DNA of 64,000 nt from CAWIHK01 sp963835935 (lineage in GTDB: Bacteria > Bacteroidota > Ignavibacteria > UBA10030 > CAVZMI01), in the NCBI GenBank assembly GCA_963835935.1, contig CAWIHK010000005.1, positions 434,001-498,000 of the forward strand, written 5' to 3'. Under the pieces are notes generated by a model, which worked only from the letters and a program-made list of their open reading frames with translations, made no database searches and was not told the DNA's origin. The translations under genes were made by a program, and so were the position numbers. How positions within the stretch are numbered: position 1 is the stretch's first letter; the number at the start of each line of letters is the position of its first letter. Of the stretch, positions 27,671 to 36,169 are shown in pieces.

Positions 27671-27712
27671 CTTGTATGTTGTAATATAGTATATATACTA
27701 TATACATACAAG
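27671..27712. promoter_or_regulatory. Palindromic operator/promoter between the IS passenger and transposase genes
   Basis: CTTGTATGT (27671-27679) pairs with ACATACAAG (27704-27712). Within it ATAGTATATATACTAT (27686-27701) is a perfect 16-base palindrome. The site overlaps the AT-rich divergent promoter region and ends just before the AAGGAGA ribosome site of the transposase. It is a natural target for a dimeric AbrB-like repressor. Confidence 0.6.
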
Positions 27713-27723
27713 GAGAAATACTC

Positions 27724-29021
27724 ATGGAATCAATATCACTTCACAACTTATGTCCGGCATTATCCACCGAAGAAATTAAAAGAATAGCCCATGAATGTAG
27801 ATTTTCAAAACGTGTGGAAAAAAAATTTTGCCCGAGAAATATCTCTCATTTCTTTGTCAAGAATCTATCAAAGGTACTGTGAGCTATAATGATTTAGCTT
27901 CTAAACTTTCTTGTGACACGAATTGCGATGCAAGTCGACAAGCATATTATTATAGGACTAAACAAGAAGCCGTGGAATTTTTTAAACAGATACTGGAGAC
28001 GGTTATAAAACAAAAATATCACCTATCCGACATTTGTTACTTTCGATCTACTTTCAAACGGGTTCTCATACAGGATAGTACGATAATCCGGTTACCCTCA
28101 AAATTATATGAAATTTTCTCCGGAGTACGCAATGGAACTACGCATGTATGTAATGCCAGAATTCAAGGCGTATATGAGTTACTTTCCGGAAAATTCATTT
28201 CATTTTCGATTGATTCGTACAGTGAAAATGATGCAAAAGTTGCCCAAAAACTTGATGTGCAAGAAGGCGATTTGGTTTTACGAGACAGAGGATATTTTAT
28301 TACTTCCTGCATTGAATCTATGAAAGAACAGGAAGCCGATTCAATAAGTCGCTACAAACATAAAATACGTTTCTATGATCCGAATACTTTGAAAGAGATT
28401 GATTTGTTGAAGCGATTGAAAAAAGAAGGATCATTGGACATTCGGGTAGTATCCGGTAATAATAAGAACGTTACCCTGCGTATTTTAGCCGCGCCAATCC
28501 CCGAAAACATTGCTAATGTCAGAAGGATGAAGACAAAAAAAGAAGCAAAAGGAAAATCATGTTCATACGATGTATTGCAATTACTGGGCTGGATCATTTT
28601 TCTCACCACCATTACTGATGAATCTCTTACCATTCAACAGGTATCTCGGCTGTACGCATTACGGTGGAGAATAGAGTGTATATTTAAAACGTGGAAGAGT
28701 GAATTTAGCTTCGATAGAATTCACACCGTATCAGATACTCAATTGCGAGTATTGTTGTATGCGCGTCTTATTATGATAACATTGCTTTATGAATATGTTT
28801 ACAAACCACTGGAAATATCGATCATGGCAATGTACGGCAAACAACTCAGTCTCATGAAATTCATGAGGTATATAAACCGCAACCTTTTTTATGTTGTTCA
28901 GCAATTATCGGTGTTCCCTATGTGTGAAGCAGCTGTTTTTAAAATCATTCGCTACTGCTCATACGAAAAAAGAAAAAGAAAAAACTTTATCGATTTGATG
29001 AGTTCTTTAGACTTATCTTAA
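27724..29021 (+). CDS. IS4-family DDE transposase, read across a -1 frameshift at an A8 run
   Basis: The best start is the ATG with AAGGAGA upstream. Its frame gives MESISLHNLCPALSTEE and so on, then stops at 27882. At an A8 run (27818-27825) the -1 frame takes over and encodes the rest from 27828. A -1 shift yields one 432-residue protein with a normal IS4 N-terminus. The catalytic residues, numbered from the 27828 TTG codon, are Asp83 (IQDSTII), Asp153 (LRDRGYF) and Glu283 in YALRWRIECIFKTWK, which is the Y(2)R(3)E(6)K signature. A homopolymer run is a classic slippery site, so programmed frameshifting is possible. A sequence error or an inactivating indel would look the same. Confidence 0.85.
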
Positions 29022-29029
29022 CGCGCATG
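29017..29029 (-). repeat. Right terminal inverted repeat of the IS4 element
   Basis: CTTAACGCGCATG, the exact complement of 27417-27429. It overlaps the last codons and stop of the transposase gene. Confidence 0.85.
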
Positions 29030-29069
29030 CCCGTAGGGGTCACTTTGTGACGAACAAGTGAAGGATGTA

Positions 29070-29406
29070 GGACGAAATGTTTCATGGTGAGTTTGCTTGC
29101 CCCTAGCATAGTCGATGGGTCGAACCATATTTCGTCCATATTATCATAAAGATGCCACCCCGCCGTCGTTACGGCATTTGAAAAGAGCCGAAAGATTTTT
29201 TAAGGCGGGGTTCTGAATTTTTATTATGCTGTTTCTATAAAGATGTCGTCCCCCCGGCAAAGAAAAATGCGAAGAAGGGGGACTCTCCGCCTGGAAAATG
29301 GTTGACGGGGATTATCAAGTTCCGTAAGGACGGAATATTTTGCCAAAGGCACCACTTCGTGGGTAGATAATGGAATTACAAACAATGAGAGAACTCCGTT
29401 AGGAGT
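29070..29406. repeat. Cluster of six or more hairpins in the spacer after the IS element
   Basis: Inverted pairs in order: GGACGAAAT/ATTTCGTCC (29070-29137); ACCCCGCC/GGCGGGGT (29157-29211) overlapped by GCCGT/ACGGC; GTCCCCC/GGGGGAC (29248-29283); TTCCGT/ACGGAA (29320-29335); CCAC/GTGG (29352-29362); ACTCC/GGAGT (29393-29406). Two stems are each preceded by ATAAAGATG, a direct repeat. No gene is seen. It looks like a pile-up of REP-like units, close to the IS element. Confidence 0.65.
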
Positions 29407-29426
29407 GGAATATGGAGAAAGAGAAA

Positions 29427-30125
29427 ATGAAATCAATTATCATCACGATGTTTCTCCCGCTTATTCTCATCGCCGGCGAAACGCAAAAGACAAATCAGAT
29501 TCCATACAACTCTAAAGGAAACGTTATTGCGCTGACGGTGGAGAATTCCGCAGATATAGCAGCAAAGAATGTAACCGTCAGAATCGAGAATACGCCAAAA
29601 TGGATTCAGTTTGATTCGACCACAATCGTTCTCAGTGATATTCTCGCCAAAAAAACGAAGGATGCCGAATTCACATTTTCAATTGAACGAGGCGCACCGG
29701 TCGGCAAAGAACAGAAGCTTAATTTCAGAATCACAAGTATCGATAAACCGGTTTTGCAAAAAGGCGCAAGCAAGGCTCGCGTAAGTTCGAATAATCCGAT
29801 TATTCAGGAATGGACAAAGGAGATTTCGATAACAGTCGAAGCCCCGAAGGAATTTTATCTTTACGATAATTATCCGAATCCGTTTAACCCGAGCACGAAA
29901 ATCACATTTGAGATACCGAAGCAATCGGAGGTAAGAGTCGTTATTTACGATATTCTCGGAAGAATCGTGAAGCAGGTCGCAGATGAAACCAAGGAAGCCG
30001 GTTATTTTGAATACACTTGGGACGGAAGAAACGATCATGGAGCGACGGTGTCTTCAGGGTTATATTTTTGCCGGGTGAGTGCTGAGGGCTGGCATAGTGT
30101 GAAAAAGATGGTGATGGCGAAGTGA
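29427..30125 (+). CDS. Small secreted protein with type IX secretion sorting domain
   Basis: From the ATG at 29427, which has GGAG-type bases upstream, the protein has 232 residues; an in-frame ATG five codons earlier is less likely. The signal peptide is MKSIIITMFLPLILIAGE. Residues 20-130 are a beta-rich module of the CARDB/NEW3 kind (alternating strands with NSADIAAKNVTVRIENTP). Residues 140-232 are a type A T9SS sorting domain: YPNPFNPSTKI, VRVVIYDILGRIV, GYFEYTWDGRNDHG, VSSGLYFCRV and a final KKMVMAK. It is exported through the T9SS and cleaved or anchored at the surface. There is no enzymatic domain. Confidence 0.88.
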   Translation: MKSIIITMFLPLILIAGETQKTNQIPYNSKGNVIALTVENSADIAAKNVTVRIENTPKWIQFDSTTIVLSDILAKKTKDAEFTFSIERGAPVGKEQKLNFRITSIDKPVLQKGASKARVSSNNPIIQEWTKEISITVEAPKEFYLYDNYPNPFNPSTKITFEIPKQSEVRVVIYDILGRIVKQVADETKEAGYFEYTWDGRNDHGATVSSGLYFCRVSAEGWHSVKKMVMAK

Positions 30126-30129
30126 TGTA

Positions 30130-30225
30130 TCTGTTCAAAGTTCTGGGTTCTGAGTTCAAGGTTTAAAGATTCAAAAAGTCCAAAGATTTGCGCGTTTAAC
30201 CCATAACTCTGAACTTTAAGGTCAT
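30130..30225. repeat. Degenerate TTCAAAGTTC/CTGAACTTT repeat
   Basis: GTTCAAAGTTCTGGGTTCTGAG at the left and CATAACTCTGAACTTTAAG at the right form imperfect inverted arms. The wording matches the repeat after dnaX (21850-21905). Nothing coding is seen here. Confidence 0.5.
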
Positions 30226-30386
30226 AAACTTCTGACTATACTAATCCTCGATCATCCAAGTATTTTATTTTTTTCAGATTTTTTGTAACCTACATCAATT
30301 TCATACTGACTAATTAGAAGACCTCAAATTTATTTGAGTATGTAATTATTTCACCAAGTGAGAGTATTCTTAAGGTACGCGACGGT

Positions 30387-30770
30387 ATGCTCAAGGATTT
30401 GATCTCGTTGCTTGACAAATATGAAACTGAACTCCGATCCCTCCGGGTACAGACCTTTTTCCATCGGCAATCTGAAGAACACTACGAAAACTTTCTTGCC
30501 TATCGTGAAGAATTGTGTATTTTAAAAAATAGACTATCAAAAATAGATACCGGAATATCTACGGCAAAATTTAATCGTCTTCTCTTACAATTAAAAAGCA
30601 AAATCGACATAGCGCAGCAAAGCCTTTCCGTTCTTCACAACTCATCGCGTATAATCCAGGATCTTGCTTCCGTCCTCGACTTTCTTTCTCGTCTGGTAAC
30701 GTTGAGTAAATCGATTCCTGAAGTTATCGAGAAAAATTCGGACTCGAATTCGAATTACACAATTGATTGA
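30387..30770 (+). CDS. Hypothetical helical protein
   Basis: A 127-residue, almost wholly helical protein with heptad-like Leu spacing (LISLLDKYETELRSL; FNRLLLQLKSKIDIAQQSL) and no signal or membrane segment. The C-terminal 15 residues are polar and probably disordered. There is no strong ribosome site. I recognise no family. It lies about 120 bases before trxA and could be co-transcribed with it. Confidence 0.5.
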   Translation: MLKDLISLLDKYETELRSLRVQTFFHRQSEEHYENFLAYREELCILKNRLSKIDTGISTAKFNRLLLQLKSKIDIAQQSLSVLHNSSRIIQDLASVLDFLSRLVTLSKSIPEVIEKNSDSNSNYTID

Positions 30771-30889
30771 ACTCTAAGAAGTAAATCTTTGTTCTAATAT
30801 TTTAAATGCAGGATTTATGCACAATCCTTTTCTATCAGAGTGCATCGAATTGGTAGAAATAAATAGCAACAATAAAATGAGGAATTGAT

Positions 30890-31237
30890 ATGAGTAAAAA
30901 CATAGTCGCGGCAACGGACGAAAATTTTCAGAAGGAAGTTTTAGAATCTCCCATTCCAGTGATGGTCGATTTTTGGGCTCCCTGGTGTGGTCCGTGCCGT
31001 ATGGTCAGCCCGGTTGTGGAAGAATTAGCCGATAATTATGCAGGCAAAATAAAAATTGCAAAGCTCAACACCGATGAAAACCAAACAACGGCTTACCGGT
31101 ACGGTATTCGCAGTATCCCCACATTAATGTTTTTCCAAGGCGGACAAGTCGTTGACGCTATTATCGGTGCAGTCCCGAAAAAAACGTTACAGGCAAAGAT
31201 CGAAGGATATTTAAAAACAAAAACGGTTTTAAATTAA
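30890..31237 (+). CDS. trxA: Thioredoxin
   Basis: A 115-residue cytoplasmic disulfide reductase. The active site is WCGPC with Cys33 and Cys36 inside VDFWAPWCGPCRMVSPV. The family cis-Pro lies in IRSIPTLMFF, and the KLNTDEN and GxVPKKTL segments are in place. Length and absence of a signal peptide fit ordinary TrxA rather than a periplasmic TlpA type. ATG follows a GAGGAA ribosome site. Confidence 0.95.
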   Translation: MSKNIVAATDENFQKEVLESPIPVMVDFWAPWCGPCRMVSPVVEELADNYAGKIKIAKLNTDENQTTAYRYGIRSIPTLMFFQGGQVVDAIIGAVPKKTLQAKIEGYLKTKTVLN

Positions 31238-31307
31238 AAATTTTAGAAAGCAAGGATGTCGATAGATCGTCGTTGTAGGATATGGAAATGAAAATAATTT
31301 CTTACTT

Positions 31308-33845
31308 TTATTCTTCATCGTGATCAACTTTAAATACTGTTGTTGCACCCTGGAGTTCGGTGGCAATATTTACAAGGCTTGAAATGACATTACCGACTTC
31401 AGAAGTTTGAGAATGTACAACCTCTGTGATCTTTGAAACTTGCTCGGTGGTAGCCGAATTTTCATGGCTGATTGCAGCAAGGTTATCTATTGTATCCAAT
31501 GTATGTTCAACATTCGTTGTCACTTCTTGAGTATTCGTCAGGTTATTTTGTATCACGGTAGAGACTTGATCGACCGCTTCTTTCAAATCATTCATCGCTG
31601 GAATAATGGATGAATTAGCTTTTACCATTTCGTCAATTGGCTCCTGAAGAGAAGCTTCGGTTGTAAAAAGCTGATCCAACGCAGAACCGGACCGAGAAAC
31701 CAATTCGCTTCCTTCCTGAACACGTTTTATGGTTACTTCCATCGAGTCAACCATACTGTTAATGTTATTTTGAACTGCCTTGATGATATTTGCGATTTCT
31801 CTAGTTGCCGTTTCAGATTTTTCAGCAAGCTTGCGAACTTCGTCGGCTACGACAGCAAAGCCTCTGCCGTGTTCTCCCGCACGTGAAGCTTCGATAGAAG
31901 CGTTGAGGGCAAGAAGATTGGTCAGTGACGCAATATCTTTTATTTTTATAACAATCTCTCCAACTTGCTGTGAGTACGACGCCATCTGTTTAATAGTCGC
32001 AGACGATTCACCCACGGTTGTCTGAATGTTTTCCATATGCTGCAGAGTTTGTTTGATTGTTTCGGCTCCGTGTTCCGCAACCTCCCTTGATTTCATCACT
32101 GCATCGGCAACGTATTGTATTGATTTCGAAGTTGTTCCGATCGCATGAGAAATATTTTCAGCGGCCGTCGAAACACTCTTTGTTGCGCGCGTTTGATTGT
32201 TCGAACCTTTCACAATATCGTCGATGGAATGGGCAATATTATGGACTGTCGTATTTGTATTTTCTACGGCAAATGCTTCGTCATTTGCAGTTTTAGCGAG
32301 TTCTTGTGCCGCACAGGCAATTTGTTCCGTCGAATCTGTAGTTTGTTTTGCTATCGCCTCTAATTCCTGGCTCACATTATTCAAAGCTTTAGCGCGCAAA
32401 GAAATATTTACGATGAGGCTTCGAAGGCTTGTAGGTTCACTGTTGTATGTGGCAACCGATATTCCATCGGCAATTATTCTGTTGATGAAGGGAATAAGCT
32501 GATCCTCGAAAATCATTGTTGAAATTGCATGATAACCTTCCTCGACTAAATCTTTAATTATATTTTGCTGTATTTTAAGTTCTTCCGATTTATTCTCGAA
32601 TAGAGGAACAATCCATTCCGCACTGCCGTTATACTGGCGCAATTTCTCATTAGCCATTTCGACACCTCTTTTTACCGGATCCCAAAACTTACTATCCGCT
32701 CTGCCAATGACTGCAATTCTAATTGGGCGCTGAGATTGCTTAAGAGGTTTGGGCCGGTTCGCCATCATCGAGTCTGTTTCGATCAATCCTTTTTCCGGAC
32801 ACCAGAAATCTTTGTAATTCTCTTTTGTAACCATAACCATTGATGTCAGGAGACGCGGCGAAGCAGGAATCCAGCCTGCTACAAGATGATTAAATAGATG
32901 TATGACGGGGTCATATCCCTGAGCAAATGCGTCCTGATTTATTGTCGCTGTTATAATTCCTTTTTCAAGATATTTCATAGTTTCGTCTGAAAGATCGTGA
33001 GTAATGATTTTCACGCGTCCTGTCGCCCCAGCCTCAAGCACTCCCAAAGCGGCACCTGCAGGACCTCCTCCTTCGGCAACATAAATTCCTGCAAGAGCCG
33101 GATGTTTTTTAAAAAAATTCAGCGCCATCAACCGAGTTTTTTCAGGTTCATTGAGATTTTCTCCAAAATCCACAATTCGGACATCGGGAAATTTTTCGTG
33201 TAGTAAACTTTCGAAACCTTTACGACGTAATTGCATATTTAGGAAGGCGGCATTCCCCACAATCACAGCGACCTCGCCTTTCCCATTTAAAGCTTTTCCC
33301 ATCGCCTCGCCGCATTTTCTCCCTTCAACGTACGAATCAGCTCCGACATAGAAAAGTCGGTTGCACGGTTCGCTTGTCACCGTATTAAAATCAATCGCGC
33401 TTTCACGTAAATTCGTTTTGATGGAATTGAATACGTCACCTAATTTATTCACTTCAGTCGATGCAGTAATTTTCACCGTTTGTGAATTGATCACCAAACG
33501 TTTTGTTAAATTACCATTAGCCAAAGCTGCTAAAGCATCTGAAAAATCTTTAATATCTTTTGAAGCAAGTTTTTCGCTCTCTTCAATTATTTGATTCAAT
33601 GGTTTTATTATTGTATTTCGTATCAAAAAAAATATTAAAACAATGAGAACTGCAGTGCCGCACAATCCCCAGGATAAATATTTTTGAGCTTTGCTTATTG
33701 AATCGACAGCTTCAGAAATATCGTTTACTTTGGTGAGCTGAAAATATCCATAGCTGGCAAAAACAAGAGAAAAAAGAGTTATTATTAAAGAAATATAAAG
33801 ACTATGCTGCTCTATTTTTTTTAGCCACTTTCCAAACATATTCAC
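31308..33845 (-). CDS. Methyl-accepting chemotaxis protein with an internal, circularly permuted sugar-binding domain
   Basis: The 845 residues are arranged unusually. Membrane helices at about 15-34 and 57-78 leave a periplasmic loop of only about 22 residues; HAMP follows (79-155). Then comes a type 1 periplasmic-binding-protein fold in swapped order. The C-terminal part is first (163-348: YVGADSYVEGRKCGE, GKGEVAVIVGN, RRKGFESLL, ITHDLSDETM, VTKENYKDF). A linker follows, then the N-terminal part (374-470: IRIAVIGRADSKFWDPVKRG to GISVATYNSEP). The signalling domain (about 480-845) has the conserved tip near 637-672 (IASLTNLLALNASIEASRAGE). The topology puts the sensor in the cytoplasm, so it may read an internal sugar. 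AGGA precedes the ATG. No other che genes are near. Confidence 0.88.
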   Translation of the reverse strand: MNMFGKWLKKIEQHSLYISLIITLFSLVFASYGYFQLTKVNDISEAVDSISKAQKYLSWGLCGTAVLIVLIFFLIRNTIIKPLNQIIEESEKLASKDIKDFSDALAALANGNLTKRLVINSQTVKITASTEVNKLGDVFNSIKTNLRESAIDFNTVTSEPCNRLFYVGADSYVEGRKCGEAMGKALNGKGEVAVIVGNAAFLNMQLRRKGFESLLHEKFPDVRIVDFGENLNEPEKTRLMALNFFKKHPALAGIYVAEGGGPAGAALGVLEAGATGRVKIITHDLSDETMKYLEKGIITATINQDAFAQGYDPVIHLFNHLVAGWIPASPRLLTSMVMVTKENYKDFWCPEKGLIETDSMMANRPKPLKQSQRPIRIAVIGRADSKFWDPVKRGVEMANEKLRQYNGSAEWIVPLFENKSEELKIQQNIIKDLVEEGYHAISTMIFEDQLIPFINRIIADGISVATYNSEPTSLRSLIVNISLRAKALNNVSQELEAIAKQTTDSTEQIACAAQELAKTANDEAFAVENTNTTVHNIAHSIDDIVKGSNNQTRATKSVSTAAENISHAIGTTSKSIQYVADAVMKSREVAEHGAETIKQTLQHMENIQTTVGESSATIKQMASYSQQVGEIVIKIKDIASLTNLLALNASIEASRAGEHGRGFAVVADEVRKLAEKSETATREIANIIKAVQNNINSMVDSMEVTIKRVQEGSELVSRSGSALDQLFTTEASLQEPIDEMVKANSSIIPAMNDLKEAVDQVSTVIQNNLTNTQEVTTNVEHTLDTIDNLAAISHENSATTEQVSKITEVVHSQTSEVGNVISSLVNIATELQGATTVFKVDHDEE

Positions 33846-34001
33846 ATCCTACTTATTTCTTGTGCGGTGAAAATAAACATCCTCAACACACGAAAAACCC
33901 TCCAAAAATTATTTTCGACATCCAAGTATAAAAACTTAAGAATCATTTAAAAAGAGACAGCAAAATAATTTGCCAGATCTAAATGTGCGGAAAATAATAT
34001 T

Positions 34002-34028
34002 TTGGGGGAAAGTGGGGATAAGTTCGGG
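34002..34028 (+). promoter_or_regulatory. Possible distal, degenerate MraZ-type repeat set
   Basis: TTGGG (34002-34006) and GTGGG (34012-34016) are ten bases apart, followed by a weaker GTTCG (34022-34026) at the same period. This is the MraZ spacing, but the third unit is poor and the set lies 120 bases upstream of the clear box. Confidence 0.3.
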
Positions 34029-34101
34029 AACTATTCTAAAAACCCTCATTTTTCTGAATCACATAAAATCCTTTAAATACAGGCTTTTTTGTATTTTTCC
34101 C

Positions 34102-34129
34102 TTGACTTTCATGCGTAAAGCATTAAATT
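34102..34129 (+). promoter_or_regulatory. Predicted promoter of the dcw cluster
   Basis: TTGACT (34102-34107) is 16 bases from TAAATT (34124-34129). It lies just upstream of the MraZ box and about 75 bases before mraZ, the arrangement expected for an MraZ-controlled dcw promoter. Confidence 0.55.
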
Positions 34130-34140
34130 TCGAAGCAAGA

Positions 34141-34165
34141 GTGGGTAAAAGTGGGTAAACGGGGG
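34141..34165 (+). promoter_or_regulatory. MraZ operator box
   Basis: Three G-rich pentamers, GTGGG, GTGGG and GGGGG, start at 34141, 34151 and 34161, each separated by five bases (TAAAA, TAAAC). This is the (G/T)GGGN-N5 tandem array known to bind MraZ rings upstream of dcw clusters. It lies between the predicted promoter and mraZ, so it should mediate autorepression. Confidence 0.85.
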
Positions 34166-34202
34166 AATGAGATTCTAAGAGGGTTTATTTAAAAGGAATG
34201 AC

Positions 34203-34652
34203 ATGTCATCTTTTAAAGGTCGGTTCAATTATTCTGTAGACAATAAGGGAAGAATAAATATTCCCGCAAAACTTCGGAAAAATATTTCACCCGAAGCAAA
34301 TGATACGTTTGTAATAACGCGAGGATTTGAACAATGTTTGTTCATCTACCCTCTCGATGAATGGAATAAATTGGAAAACTCCATTCGTGGTCTGTCACCC
34401 TCGAATTCCCAACATAGGTTTTTTGTTCGTACTCTCCTCCAATGGGCTACTGAATCTCAGCTAGATGCGCAATTTCGAATTTCGATTCCACAAGAACTTA
34501 TACAATTTGCTGAAATTGATAGTGAAGTTATCATCATCGGTGTCTTAGAACGAATTGAAGTGTGGAAGCCGGCTCGCTACGAGGCATACATGAGTAATCA
34601 GGCAGCATCTTACGAAACTGTAGCTGAATCCGTTTTTGGATCTAAGGAATAA
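34203..34652 (+). CDS. mraZ: Transcriptional regulator MraZ
   Basis: A 149-residue protein with two AbrB-like half-repeats: FSVDxKGRINIPAKLR-type motif at about 9-25 (here YSVDNKGRINIPAKLRK) and the second copy AQFRISIPQELIQFAEI at about 88-105. Both carry the R-x-x-I-P core. MraZ forms a ring that binds tandem GTGGG sites and controls the division and cell-wall cluster. It is the first gene of the cluster and its own operator lies 40-60 bases upstream. AAGGAA precedes the ATG. Confidence 0.96.
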   Translation: MSSFKGRFNYSVDNKGRINIPAKLRKNISPEANDTFVITRGFEQCLFIYPLDEWNKLENSIRGLSPSNSQHRFFVRTLLQWATESQLDAQFRISIPQELIQFAEIDSEVIIIGVLERIEVWKPARYEAYMSNQAASYETVAESVFGSKE

Positions 34653-34755
34653 TGAATGAACGTTCTTTTTGCCGGACACAAATTCACTCTTACATTGTTA
34701 TACAGAGCAATGATATGGGTGAATGTCGGCGGCGATGGATGTTCGGAGATCGGCA

Positions 34756-35694
34756 ATGAATGAGGATGAAACTTTTTATCATTCTCCTGTCCTATGTAAT
34801 GAAGCGGTTGAAGCATTACTAAACGATCCGGATGGAGTTTATATCGATGGAACATTGGGAGGCGGCGGGCATACGGAGGTATTATTGAGAGCATTGTCTG
34901 CCAAAGGACGTGTGATCGCTTTTGATGTCGACGAACAGGCTATCACTCATGCTCAAAGTCTGGTGGAATCGTTCGGAGACCGGGTGATGGTTGTGCGTGA
35001 AAATTTTCGGAATATACATGCAACATTGCACTCTTTGCAATTACAATCTGTTTCCGGTATTCTTCTCGATCTTGGACTTTCGTCGCATCACATCGATGAT
35101 AGTGCACGTGGTTTTAGTTTTCAATCACACGCCTCGCTGGATATGAGAATGGACCAGCGGTTAAGTCGAACTGCCGCAGACGTCATTGCTGAATTCGATG
35201 AGAAAGAATTGGCCGATCTTTTTTGGAAGTTTGGAGAAGAAAAATTATCACGGAAAATTGCACGCGCAATCGTCAAGATTAGAAGCCGGCATGAAATTAA
35301 AACGACTGACGGGTTATTCGGTGTGATAAAATCAGTAGTTGGAGATCGATTCGCAGTCAAATCTGCCGCTCGTGTTTTCCAGGCATTGCGGATTGAAGTG
35401 AATGAAGAGTTAAAAGCACTCGAAGAAACACTGAGTCAAATTCCGGAGATCCTCGTAAAAGATGGCCGCATCGTTATTATTGTTTATCATTCTCTGGAAG
35501 ATAGAATTGTGAAAAATTTTTTCCGTGCCGAGGCATCAAGCGCTATTAAATCGAACAACAAATTAATACCGGATACCCCGCATCAGCCTCGGTTAAAAAT
35601 TCTGACAAAAACTCCGATCGTGCCGGACGAGAATGAACGTAAAAAAAATTCGAGGGCGCGTAGCGCAAAAATGAGGGTTGCTGAACGCATATAA
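34756..35694 (+). CDS. rsmH: 16S rRNA m4C1402 methyltransferase RsmH
   Basis: RsmH (MraW) methylates N4 of cytidine 1402 in 16S rRNA using S-adenosylmethionine. The chosen ATG gives 312 residues starting MNEDETFYHSPVL; it has CGGAG seven bases upstream, while an ATG 11 codons earlier has no ribosome site. Motifs: HSPVLCNEAVEAL, the SAM loop YIDGTLGGGGHTEVLL, AFDVDEQAI, ILLDLGLSSHHID and GFSFQ, and the C-terminal YHSLEDRIVKNFF. Position after mraZ is the standard one. Confidence 0.96.
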   Translation: MNEDETFYHSPVLCNEAVEALLNDPDGVYIDGTLGGGGHTEVLLRALSAKGRVIAFDVDEQAITHAQSLVESFGDRVMVVRENFRNIHATLHSLQLQSVSGILLDLGLSSHHIDDSARGFSFQSHASLDMRMDQRLSRTAADVIAEFDEKELADLFWKFGEEKLSRKIARAIVKIRSRHEIKTTDGLFGVIKSVVGDRFAVKSAARVFQALRIEVNEELKALEETLSQIPEILVKDGRIVIIVYHSLEDRIVKNFFRAEASSAIKSNNKLIPDTPHQPRLKILTKTPIVPDENERKKNSRARSAKMRVAERI

Positions 35695-35695
35695 C

Positions 35696-36169
35696 ATGTC
35701 AAAACAATATCGTAATAGTGCCGAGTTTCTGGCGGAACACGCGCTCTCCGAAGATCAGGAATCGGCTGGCCGCATCGATCCAACTGTTGCGCCCAGCGAA
35801 CGAACAGATCGCAAAGATGAGTTCCGCCCGCGAAGAAAACCGTCGAAACGAAAATTATCTGTTCTCAACGTTACCGTTACGATTGCCGGATTTAGCGCGG
35901 TTGTGGTTCTATACGTCTACAATGCGATAAGGGTTGGGGAACTATCAAGCGATATCGGTGATTTGCAAAATGAAATGTCGAAACTTCAGCACACGAATGA
36001 AGTTCTCCGTGCTGAGGTGAATCAGAAGTCGACGATGGAGAGAATTACAACTCTCGCAGGGTCGGAACTGCAGATGATATATCCGAAACAACAGCTTCAA
36101 TGGTTTGTAATGGATAATGCACTCGAGCAAAAAGCTCGTGAGTTACAATCCGGAGAAAAACAGAAATGA
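35696..36169 (+). CDS. ftsL: FtsL-like cell division protein
   Basis: From the ATG right after the rsmH stop the protein has 157 residues. A cytoplasmic basic segment (about 15-54, ending RRKPSKRK) is followed by one membrane helix (about 56-76) and a periplasmic leucine-zipper-like coiled coil (IGDLQNEMSKLQHTNEVLRAEV). This is the FtsL plan: it joins FtsQ/DivIC-type partners and activates FtsW-FtsI. Sequence conservation of FtsL is low, so the call rests on topology, size and gene order between rsmH and ftsI. Its stop overlaps the next start (ATGA). Confidence 0.8.
   Translation: MSKQYRNSAEFLAEHALSEDQESAGRIDPTVAPSERTDRKDEFRPRRKPSKRKLSVLNVTVTIAGFSAVVVLYVYNAIRVGELSSDIGDLQNEMSKLQHTNEVLRAEVNQKSTMERITTLAGSELQMIYPKQQLQWFVMDNALEQKARELQSGEKQK

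Larger units (their letters stand above)
27407..29039. mobile_element. IS4-family insertion sequence with passenger gene
   Basis: An exact 13-base inverted pair, CATGCGCGTTAAG (27417-27429) and CTTAACGCGCATG (29017-29029), bounds the element. CCCC/GGGG blocks stand six bases further out on both sides, giving ends near 27407 and 29039 and about 1.63 kb. Inside are a DDE transposase with the IS4 YREK signature and a divergent AbrB-like gene. I found no clear target duplication beside either end, so the outer limits are uncertain. It sits between two genes for secreted proteins and interrupts neither. Confidence 0.85.

Noticed and set aside
27401..29050. Target-site duplication of the IS4 element
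   Set aside because: The bases next to either end do not form a direct repeat of the expected length; the nearest resemblance (TCATTG and TCACTTTG) is too weak.
30387..30770. Small helical gene before trxA as a toxin-antitoxin or flagellar chaperone
   Set aside because: Only general helical character is visible; no motif or partner supports either idea.
34723..34755. Longer rsmH start with 11 extra residues
   Set aside because: No ribosome site and no family similarity in the extra residues; the ATG at 34756 has both.
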